From: an uncultured Pseudomonadota bacterium
GTDB taxonomy: Bacteria > Pseudomonadota > Gammaproteobacteria > Burkholderiales > Eutrophovitaceae
Length of the DNA: 6,870 bases
Direction: 5' to 3'
NCBI GenBank assembly: GCA_913057845.1
Contig: CAJXPC010000094.1
Location: forward strand, 1 to 6,870
This document shows positions 1 through 6,870 of this stretch, piece by piece. The translations under genes were made by a program, and so were the position numbers. The first letter of the stretch is position 1, and every line of letters starts with the position of its first letter. The notes beneath the pieces were generated by a model. It did no database searches. It had not been told where the DNA came from and was given only the letters and a program-made list of their open reading frames with translations.

Positions 1-72
1 TTTTTTCAAGCAGAAGACGGCATACGAGATGTAGAGCGGTCTCGTGGGCTCGGAGATGTGTATAAGAGACAG
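1..72 (+). other. Illumina Nextera i7 (P7) adapter, non-biological
   Basis: This is library adapter, not genome. Positions 7-30 match the Illumina P7 flow-cell sequence (CAAGCAGAAGACGGCATACG and onward). Positions 31-38 (gtagagcg) sit where the 8-base i7 index belongs, and 39-72 match the Nextera Read 2 transposase adapter, ending in the 19-bp Tn5 mosaic end at 54-72. The six T bases at 1-6 fit the oligo-T spacer of the flow-cell primer, which is reached when a read runs through a short insert. Genomic sequence starts at 73. On the minus strand the adapter has no stop in the uvrA frame, so an untrimmed annotation of uvrA gains about 24 false residues beginning LSLIHISEPTRP. Confidence 0.99.
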
Positions 73-3000
73 CCCCAGATCAACCACAAAATCTGCCTGA
101 ATAATCGTATCTTCATCGTGCTCAACAACAACAAGAGTATTGCCCTTATTTTGTAAATTTTTTAATGTGCGCAGTAAGGCTTCATTATCTCTCGGGTGAA
201 GACCAATCGTAGGTTCATCTAGAACATAGACAGCACCTCTTAAGTTTGAACCCAGTTGGGCTGACAGCCGCATTCTCTGAGCCTCTCCACCGCTGAGCGT
301 GGGGGCAGATCGATTTAAAGTGAGATAAGACAGACCAACCTCAGTCATGAATTTTAATCGGGACAAAACTTCGCCAAGTAAATCCTTTGCGATCAATTGT
401 TCACGCGAGGTAAGCGTGATGTCTAAAAGTATCTGATGCAACGAACCCACAGGAGTAGAAACCAAATCCGAGATAGAAAGATCATTCCAAAAAACACTCA
501 CCGCTTGTTGGTTCAAACGATATCCATCACAGGATTCGCAGATCACACCCGCCGGGTCGTGCGTATGTTTAGCTCTCTCAGCTTCCGCCTCAATTTCATC
601 CTTGAGATGCCTTACAACACTTATCTTTACATCTTGGAACTGACCTGTTCCCTGACAAGGCTCACACCATCCATATTTTGAATTAAAGGAAAATAGACGC
701 GGATCAAGCTCATCGAATGATTTTTGGCAAGAAGGGCAGGCGCGCTTAATGGAAAAACTTTCCTGGCCAAAAGCACCACCTTCTAACAAGGTATCAATAT
801 CAGAGATGACATGAAAAAATCCATCTCCATAATTCAAAGCTGACTCAACAATATCCATCAACTCAACACGCAGAGAATCAGACACATTAATACTAGCGAC
901 TGGAAGCTCAATAGTATGTTCCACATATCTATCTAAGGCTGGAAAATCACCTGTCGCCACAAAAACGTTATCAACCAATAGGTGTGCAAAACCTTTCTTT
1001 CGATAAGTCTCAGCCAACTCCTTATACACACCCTTTCTTGCACGAACCAAAGGTGATAAAAAACCAATATGGCGACCGGTATAATCTTGTAAGAGGCGAT
1101 CTACAATTGCGGTCCGTGTTTGCGGCTTGATTTTCACCTGACAATCAGGACAAAATTGATCACCGATCTTGGACATCAATAAGCGTAAATAATGGTACGT
1201 CTCTGTTACCGTTCCCACAGTACTTTTAATCCCACCTCGACTGGTACGTTGCTCAATGGCTACTGCTGGAGGAATACCATACACCGCGTCCACATCGGGC
1301 TTTTTCCCTACTTGGATAAATTGCCTAGCGTAGGCATTCAACGACTCCAAATAACGTCTCTGACCTTCACCGTAAATAATGTCAAACGCTAAAGAGGATT
1401 TCCCGCTGCCACTAAGACCGGTGATCACTGTCAATTTTTCGTGAGGAATATCTAAGCTAATATTTTTCAAGTTATTTTCTCTGGCATTCCTGATTGAGAT
1501 CGCACTTGGAAATGAGTCGCGAGCTTTTTCATCCAGAGTGATCTGTCTATTCATCTGCTCGTAGCTTGCTCTGCTATCTTCACGACTTAACTCACGCCCT
1601 GTTAAAGACGATGGATCTGCACATACATCCTCAGGCGCACCGAATGAGACGACCTGACCACCCCCATCCCCACCCTCTGGACCTAAGTCGACAATCCAAT
1701 CAGAGGCTGCAATCAAGTCGAGATTATGCTCCACCATAACTACCGAAGCCCCAAGGTTTACGAGTGCTCGCAGTGCCAGCAGTAATTTTTGGATATCATG
1801 AAAGTGAAGTCCAGTTGTTGGTTCATCGAGTAAAAAAAGTGTTTTATCAACCGACTGGCTTGAAGCTTCAGAGATATAACTGGCAAGTTTTAGCCTCTGA
1901 GCCTCCCCCCCAGATAGCGTCGGCACAGGTTGTCCAAGTCTCAGGTAGCCCAGGCCGACATCAATTAGCGGCTGTAACTTGCGACACACTTTTGGCACCT
2001 GGTTAAAGGTCTGAATTGCCTCAGATATTGTTAGGTTTAGAACATCGTCAATATTCACCATACCTACGGTTGGTAAATCGATCTCAATCTTCAAAATATC
2101 CGAGCCATATCTCTTACCATCACATTCGTTACAGCGCAGATATACATCGGATAGAAACTGCATCTCTACCAGTTCGAATCCACTACCCAAACAAGTTTGA
2201 CAACGCCCTTTGCCCGCATTAAAACTGAAATAGCTCTTGTCATATTTACCTTGGCGTGCGCCTGCGGAGGCTGCGAAGATGTCTCGAATAGGATCGAGAG
2301 CACCGACGTAACTCAATGGATTAGAACGTGACGATTTACCAATTGGTCTTTGATCAAGCATGATCACGCGGTCAATGAGATGTAAATTACTAAAACCGCG
2401 TAAACCATCATCAGCAATCCCCCGACCTGTTAAATTTCGGGTCATCTCCCTAAATAGGGTGTCCTCTACGAGAGTCGACTTTCCAGATCCGGAGACTCCT
2501 GTAATAGCGACCAGATGCCCAAGCGGAATATCCACATCAATATGCTTAAGATTATTACGGCAAGCACCTAAAACGCTCAGCCACTGCGTTTGAGACGATT
2601 TAATTGGCTTTCCTGCTACCGAGTCACCGATTGTCCGCTCACCCAAGAGATATTGAGCCGTAAGCCCAGAGCTTGACGTAAGGTCCCGGCTACGTCCAAA
2701 AAACTCAACATGGCCACCACCCTCTCCTGCTCCTGGCCCGATATCGAGCAAAAAACCAGCAGATCGTATGATTTGTGGATCGTGCTCAACAACTACGATC
2801 GTATTGCCATTGTTTCTAAGCCTCTGAATTACAGTGATAATTCTATCCACATCTCTAGGGTGCAAACCAATGGACGGCTCATCCAGCAAAAACAAAGTTT
2901 GAGTCAGAGACGCGCCTAACGCTGTCGCCAAATTTAGCCGTTGGGTCTCACCTCCTGATAGCGTTCTAGACTGTCTATCCAGCGTCAAGTAACCCAAACC

Positions 3001-4437
3001 CACCTCTTCAAGGAACTCTAATCTGGATATGATTTGATCGAGAACCAACTGGCTTGATTCATCTTTGCGGCCTCTTTGCCAGCTTTCTTTTTCTTCATTG
3101 ATAAATCGCTTTAAATCCCAAATAGGTAAGGTATTCAACTGATGTATTGATAACCCCTTGATTGATTTCAATTGCTCTAGAGTCCAATCCAGCTCTGGAT
3201 GTTCAAAAAGATTCACCGAGCTCTTAGCAAAACCGATTCGCCAAAGCAGGGCATTGGGTTTTAAACGACTCCCATGACAAGCTGGACAAGACGAATATGA
3301 ACGGTACTTCGCGAGGAGCACTCGAATGTGCATTTTGTATGCTTTTGTCTCGAGCCAATCAAAAAAGTGTCTGACCCCATACCAATATTTGGGCCACGAC
3401 TTGCGCCAACTGACCCATTCTGGCTCTCCCTCTAAAACCCATTGTTTGTGCGTATCGGACATCTCACACCAAGGCATATTCAGAGGCACACCTTGTCGCT
3501 GCGCGTATTCGATGAGGTCATCTTGAGACCCGGAATAACTATCTGTCTGCCATGGTCGTATCACGCCCTCAGAAAGAGATAGTTTAGGGTCTACAACAAC
3601 AGAATCCATGTCCACACCAATCACGCGACCAAATCCACGACAGGTCGAGCAAGCACCAACGGGCGAATTGAACGAGAAAAGTCCCGGGCTCGGCGGCGAG
3701 TAATCGATATCACAGCCAGCACAATGAAAACGATTACTAAAAGTTAAGGGGACACCTGGCGCTTCCCCCTTTGCGTGAAGTGTGGCTGAGCATTTACCTT
3801 GTCCTATCCGGAATGCTGCCTCTAGCCCCTCTCTCACCCTCGTATCTTCGACACGATTGATATCAAAACGATCAATAATCACATGTGTTTGCCCCATCAA
3901 TTCAATGAAACGGTCATATCCCTGCGCTTTCAGATACCCCTCTATCTCTTCTCTCGTAAAATTATCCGGGACCATAACTGGCGCGGATACCACAACTCGA
4001 CTCCACCCCTTATCACGAAGCACAATAATAATGCTGTCGACATCATCAATCTCAATAGGTTGCGTACAGCTTCGGCAATAGAGGCTTGCGTATTTAGCAA
4101 ACAGTAACTTCAAGTAATCGGCCAATTCGGTCATCGTGCCAACGGTAGAACGCGATGTCTTAACTGAGTTAACTTGGTGAATAGCGATAGCTGGAGGAAT
4201 ACCCTCGATACTCGCAACCGACGGACGATCCATTCGATCGAGAAATTGTCTGGCATAAGACGAGAAAGTCTCCACATACCGTCTTTGACCTTCCGCATAG
4301 AGCGTATCAAAAACAAGGGAAGACTTACCTGACCCAGACAATCCAGTGACCGCAATCACTTCTCCCAGAGGCAAATCTAGATCAATATTCTTAAGATTAT
4401 TTTGAGTTGCCCCTCTAATTTTGATATGTTTTTTCAT
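73..4437 (-). CDS. uvrA: Tandem (double-module) UvrA, excinuclease ABC subunit A, 3' end missing
   Basis: UvrA is the cytoplasmic ATPase that finds DNA lesions and loads UvrB in nucleotide excision repair. The frame is open for 1455 genomic codons, against about 940 for ordinary UvrA. Module 1 (about 1-950) is complete: Walker A GLSGSGKS 32-39, zinc cysteines C121/C124 with C384/C387 and C239/C242/C263/C266, signature LSGGE 493-497, Walker B D519-E520. Its second half has Walker A 647-654, zinc module C746/C749/C769/C772, LSGGE 841-845 and D871-E872. After a linker (about 951-979), module 2 repeats the first half: Walker A 1007-1014, C1096/C1099, C1234/C1237/C1258/C1261, C1300/C1303, LSGGE 1381-1385, D1407-E1408, H1440. 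All visible ATPase motifs are intact. The contig ends just before the expected PGAG motif, so a fourth nucleotide-binding domain probably lies outside. The start is fixed by a TAA three codons upstream; no clear ribosome binding site is visible. It is divergent from the TerB-family gene. Confidence 0.96.
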
Positions 4438-4546
4438 GCTAAATTATTTACTAGAAGCTCCAAATTAAATTTATTGAACAGACTGTAAGATAGACTAATG
4501 TTAAAGAAATAGGTTTAAAAAACTCAAACGAAAAAGTTGATTAAAT
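4438..4546. promoter_or_regulatory. AT-rich divergent intergenic region between uvrA and the TerB-family gene
   Basis: This 109-bp stretch separates two genes reading away from each other, so it should hold promoters for both. It is clearly richer in A and T than the flanking coding DNA. For the rightward gene a weak sigma70-like pair can be drawn: TTGAAC at 4474-4479 and TAATGT at 4496-4501, 16 bp apart, but the -10 matches only three of six consensus bases. I could not assign a convincing promoter to uvrA. No CTGT-N8-ACAG LexA box of the E. coli type is present. The short inverted repeat ACAG-A-CTGT at 4478-4486 has the half-sites in the wrong order and spacing for LexA. That the region regulates is inferred from gene orientation only. 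Confidence 0.4.
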
Positions 4547-5041
4547 ATGATGCAATTTATTAAAAGAATTTCTCGATTACTTGATTCGAGATCAACGAAC
4601 TCCAATGATAACTTGGCGCCAACTGACATTAGTCGCGCACTGGCTTCTCTACTCTACGAAGCCGCTCGAGTTGATGCTGACGTAACAAATAAAGATTTAG
4701 AGATAGCTGCAGAATCACTGCGACATCTCATTAGAATCAGTAAAGCAGAGGCCGATCAACTTTTAATTGAAGCATCACAACCCCAAAATCGGCCCACCGC
4801 ATACCATCCACTTGCAAAAATCATTAACGAGCAATTCTCGTATGGGCAAAAGTGCGCGCTTATAAAAGCCATGTGGTCAGTGGCTCATTCTGATAATTAC
4901 GTTGACCCAAATGAGGACCATATCATTCGAAAAATATCGGATTTATTGTATGTAGCTCATCGAGATTTTATACATGAAAAGATTAATGCTAGGGAGTCCG
5001 GAGTGCTTAAATCAACAACCCCAACTGATCCAACAGAATAA
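4547..5041 (+). CDS. TerB-family protein of unknown function
   Basis: This 164-residue, mostly alpha-helical, acidic protein resembles the TerB (tellurite resistance B-like) family. The family-typical elements are a first helix around 30-43 (ALASLLYEAARVDADV) followed by an acidic segment, a second unit around 109-125 (MWSVAHSDNYVDPNEDHII), and a closing helix with LLYVAHRDFI. Internal duplication of helix-acidic loop-helix units, which may bind metal ions, is typical of TerB folds. There is no signal peptide or membrane segment, so it is probably cytoplasmic. Two ATG codons lie in tandem (4547 and 4550) and either could be the start; no strong Shine-Dalgarno sequence precedes them. It is the first of three plus-strand genes, 87 bp before the ChaN-like gene. 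Single TerB-domain proteins like this are widespread outside tellurite operons, and no other ter genes are visible here, so tellurite resistance should not be assumed. Confidence 0.87.
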   Translation: MMQFIKRISRLLDSRSTNSNDNLAPTDISRALASLLYEAARVDADVTNKDLEIAAESLRHLIRISKAEADQLLIEASQPQNRPTAYHPLAKIINEQFSYGQKCALIKAMWSVAHSDNYVDPNEDHIIRKISDLLYVAHRDFIHEKINARESGVLKSTTPTDPTE

Positions 5042-5110
5042 ACGCGAACTTAAATCACTGAATCACCTCAAAAACAAGAGCATACACAAAAACCACTATT
5101 TCTAGCGCGC

Positions 5111-5118
5111 AAAAAAGG
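5111..5118 (+). promoter_or_regulatory. Weak candidate ribosome binding site for the ChaN-PDZ gene
   Basis: The A-rich run AAAAAAGG ends 10 bases before the ATG at 5129. The core match is only AAGG and the spacing is longer than the usual 5-9 bases, so the assignment is tentative. The 87-bp gap before this gene (5042-5128) contains nothing else I recognise: no clear terminator hairpin and no convincing promoter. Confidence 0.3.
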
Positions 5119-5128
5119 CTATAACATC

Positions 5129-6313
5129 ATGCAGGCTTTTTCTATATCAGGGATTTTATTAACAGTTTTAATCGTCAGTTCCTTATCTCTATCTGAAGCT
5201 TGGTCTATTGATCTTGACGTCTCATGTAACACCCCAGGAACTTGGGTTATTCCAGATGACCCGGATTTATTCCCCGTCAAGCATTCATCTGTCATCAGCA
5301 GCACCGAAGACATGGATTTCATTTTGTTAGGTGAGCAACATGACTCAGCCCCGCACCATCGTTGGCAAACTCAAATGCTCTCAGCTTTACTCTCCCACAA
5401 AGATCACATTGCAATTGGCCTGGAAATGCTGCCGCGCGCGAGCCAACCCACGTTAGATGCCTGGGTTAACGGAGAATTAACATTAAAAGAATTTTTGTCA
5501 CAGTCAAATTGGTATGACTTGTGGCGCTTTGATGTCGAGCTATATGCGCCAATATTAAACTTCGCTAGGGACAACCAAGTCCCATTGTATGCACTAAACA
5601 TATCGAGAGAACTTATATCGGAAGTATCTACGAATGGGTGGCATGCAAATAGCGCAAAGACGGATCGAGGCATCTCAGAGCCCGCTCCTGCCTCTTCAAG
5701 GTATCGCGCAGCACTTACAGACGTTTTTCACCAACATGAGGGCAGTGATGAAAAACAACTGGATTACTTCATAGAAGCTCAGTTGACGTGGGATCGAGCT
5801 TTCGCGGAAAGGTTAGTAAAGGCGAAGAAAGATACCTCTCGCGTAGTCGTTGGAATTCTCGGATCAGGACACTTAACATACGGCTACGGGGTAGAACACC
5901 AACTGAATTCGATTGATGACTTTAACATCTTGACCTGGATTCCAACAGCGGCCGGAGAACCATGTACTTCGTTAGATCTAACTGACCAAGATGGCAATTT
6001 AATTGCGGATGCCATATTCATAACGCCAAAGATCTCCATGGAAAGTAAAAAACATAAACTAGGAATTTTATTAATCGATAGTGACAATGGAATAGTAGTA
6101 GGCGATGTACTAGTCAACAGTATCGCAGCCCAATCAGGACTTCAAACGAACGACATCATTGTTGAAGTTGCTGGCCAAGCCGTCTCGACAAGCGCTGAAT
6201 TGATTGCGCTGATCCAAAACCAAGCGGCGGGTTACTGGTTACCAATTAGAATCAAACGTAATGATCAATCCTTAGATCTCATCGCTAAAATACCCTTGAT
6301 AGTCATCAAATGA
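5129..6313 (+). CDS. Exported ChaN/Tiki-superfamily protein with C-terminal PDZ domain
   Basis: A 394-residue protein with an N-terminal signal peptide (hydrophobic core about 6-22, possible cleavage after SEA at 24). It has no lipobox cysteine, so it is probably periplasmic and soluble rather than a lipoprotein. A ChaN-like domain spans about 45-275 with the superfamily's conserved elements in order: LLGEQHD (66-72), GLEM (97-100, E99), NWYDLW (127-132), AQLTWDRAFA (217-226) and GSGH (245-248). ChaN of Campylobacter jejuni binds haem, whereas related Tiki proteins are metalloproteases that use similar Glu/His motifs, so haem binding is only one possibility. A PDZ domain follows at about 310-385 (GILLIDSDNGIVVGDVLVNS, then SGLQTNDIIVEVAG), suggesting binding of peptide C-termini. 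C33 and C279 are the only cysteines and could form a disulfide. The stop overlaps the next gene's start, linking it to the M1-like protein. Confidence 0.88.
   Translation: MQAFSISGILLTVLIVSSLSLSEAWSIDLDVSCNTPGTWVIPDDPDLFPVKHSSVISSTEDMDFILLGEQHDSAPHHRWQTQMLSALLSHKDHIAIGLEMLPRASQPTLDAWVNGELTLKEFLSQSNWYDLWRFDVELYAPILNFARDNQVPLYALNISRELISEVSTNGWHANSAKTDRGISEPAPASSRYRAALTDVFHQHEGSDEKQLDYFIEAQLTWDRAFAERLVKAKKDTSRVVVGILGSGHLTYGYGVEHQLNSIDDFNILTWIPTAAGEPCTSLDLTDQDGNLIADAIFITPKISMESKKHKLGILLIDSDNGIVVGDVLVNSIAAQSGLQTNDIIVEVAGQAVSTSAELIALIQNQAAGYWLPIRIKRNDQSLDLIAKIPLIVIK
6310..6313 (+). promoter_or_regulatory. ATGA stop-start overlap coupling two envelope genes
   Basis: The TGA stop of the ChaN-PDZ gene (6311-6313) overlaps the ATG of the next gene (6310-6312). 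No Shine-Dalgarno sequence is visible just upstream. Translation of the second gene therefore probably depends on ribosomes finishing the first, giving co-expression from one transcript. This overlap also fixes the start of the downstream gene. Confidence 0.8.
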
Positions 6314-6846
6314 AATTTTCTCGAATTCGCCTAGACCTAGGCGTTTGGTTCTTAACCTTAACCCTTGGATGCAGCTCATTACAAGTTCTTGCAACTGAAG
6401 TACCTCACGTAGTCCTTGATATCACATATGAGGAACATACGAGACAAGTACACATCCAAGCCACAACCAACCTTTCACCACACTCACCAAAATTCTTTTT
6501 ATCAAAAGATGTAACGCTACATTCTGTAGATACAGCACGCCCTCTCGCAGTCGCAGTATCCCAATCAATTGACACGCACATCTTCTCTCTCAATAACGGA
6601 CAGAGAGAAACCTCTGTAACAATCAAGTATTCCTTAATGCTGCCTGAATCAAACGAACCAGGCGTAATGGCTGACATGTCTGGTCGCGTAGATTGGTCAG
6701 GAAGCGCCTCAGGAGCTTTCTTACCTGGCAGTAGAATTTGGTATCCATTTTTCAACAAAGCCAGCACGACGCATCTGACAGTTAAAACAGCACGAGGGTT
6801 ATTAGCAATTGCGCCCGGCTTACAAGCTGAGCGAAGAGAACAAGAC
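6310..6846 (+). CDS. Exported M1 metallopeptidase-like protein, N-terminal part only
   Basis: Only the first 179 residues are present; the gene is cut by the contig end. The start is the ATG overlapping the preceding stop. Residues about 8-28 form a signal peptide with two possible processing routes: signal peptidase I after QVLA at 28, or lipid attachment at C21 (LTLGC, a poor lipobox because leucine is at -2). The mature part is beta-rich (VVLDITYEEHTRQVHIQATTN, later SVTIKYSLMLPE) and contains a GAFLPGSRIWYPFF segment followed by LTVKTARGLLAIAPG. This pattern resembles the N-terminal beta domain of M1 aminopeptidase-like proteins. The zinc-binding HEXXH motif that would prove the family would lie beyond the window, so catalysis cannot be judged. 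Untrimmed, the frame continues into adapter and ends with the false residues LSLIHISE. Confidence 0.62.
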
Positions 6847-6870
6847 CTGTCTCTTATACACATCTCCGAG
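6847..6870 (-). other. Nextera adapter remnant (Tn5 mosaic end plus CCGAG), non-biological
   Basis: Positions 6847-6865 are the 19-bp Tn5 mosaic end in reverse orientation (CTGTCTCTTATACACATCT). The next five bases CCGAG belong to the i7 (Read 2) Nextera adapter rather than the i5 adapter, which would continue GACGC. Genomic sequence ends at 6846. On the minus strand these bases encode MCIRDR, the familiar adapter-derived start of spurious proteins. Confidence 0.99.

Noticed and set aside
54..72. Tn5 transposon end, suggesting a mobile element with a partner at 6847-6865
   Set aside because: The 19-bp mosaic ends are joined to Illumina adapter sequence rather than transposon genes. The genomic bases next to the two ends show no 9-bp target duplication. 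They come from tagmentation library preparation.
1450..1590. A boundary between two separate uvrA genes, or a frameshift fusion
   Set aside because: The linker between modules stays open in the same frame, with no stop or frame change. The modules are diverged enough to exclude a simple assembly duplication.
1192..4107. Several 66-99-codon plus-strand ORFs opposite uvrA
   Set aside because: They lie antisense to a continuous, motif-rich UvrA frame and have no recognisable domains; they are shadow ORFs.
4131..4355. A 74-codon minus-strand ORF near the uvrA start
   Set aside because: It is an out-of-frame reading of the uvrA Walker A and following region, where the in-frame translation matches UvrA almost continuously.
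4478..4486. ACAG-A-CTGT inverted repeat as a LexA operator
   Set aside because: A LexA box needs CTGT first and ACAG eight bases later; here the order is reversed with a one-base gap.
4547..5041. Part of a tellurite-resistance operon
   Set aside because: Only one TerB-like domain protein is present, with no terA, terC, terD or terE-like neighbours, and such proteins are common outside ter operons.
5119..6117. Minus-strand ORFs of 67-89 codons opposite the ChaN-PDZ gene
   Set aside because: They are antisense to a gene with a signal peptide and two recognisable domains, and show no features of their own.
6405..6863. A 152-codon minus-strand ORF beginning MCIRDRS
   Set aside because: Its start lies in Nextera adapter, and the rest is antisense to the exported M1-like gene, which has a signal peptide, a coupled start and family-like sequence.

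Overview
This window is an assembled short-read contig from a Gram-negative bacterium. Both ends still carry Illumina Nextera (Tn5 tagmentation) adapter, at 1-72 and 6847-6870, so the genuine genomic sequence is 73-6846. Moderate AT-richness, a UvrA made of tandem modules, a TerB-domain protein and an exported ChaN-like protein fused to a PDZ domain suggest an uncultured member of the Pseudomonadota, possibly Gammaproteobacteria. That placement is an inference from gene content and is weak.

Layout. The minus strand from 4437 down to the left edge is one uninterrupted reading frame of 1455 genomic codons. It encodes a tandem UvrA: a complete UvrA (about residues 1-950), a short linker, and the first half of a second UvrA cut off by the contig end. 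A 109-bp AT-rich intergenic region (4438-4546) separates it from three genes on the plus strand. These are a 164-residue TerB-family protein (4547-5041), a 394-residue exported ChaN/Tiki-like protein with a C-terminal PDZ domain (5129-6313), and the first 179 residues of an exported protein resembling the N-terminal domain of M1 metallopeptidases (6310-6846). The last gene overlaps its predecessor by ATGA.

How the genes relate. UvrA is the damage-recognition ATPase of nucleotide excision repair and acts in the cytoplasm. The ChaN-PDZ and M1-like proteins are translationally linked and both carry export signals, so they probably work together in the cell envelope. The TerB-family protein is cytoplasmic by sequence and has no known link to either. 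No obvious E. coli-type LexA box lies between uvrA and the TerB gene.

The most interesting biology is the asymmetry of the two UvrA modules. Module 1 keeps a full-length insertion domain but has a diverged, shorter UvrB-binding region. Module 2 keeps a canonical-looking UvrB-binding region but has lost most of the insertion domain. The most important practical point is the adapter: at both edges it reads in frame into the truncated genes and adds false C-terminal residues (LSLIHISE...), and it also creates a spurious antisense ORF starting MCIRDR.
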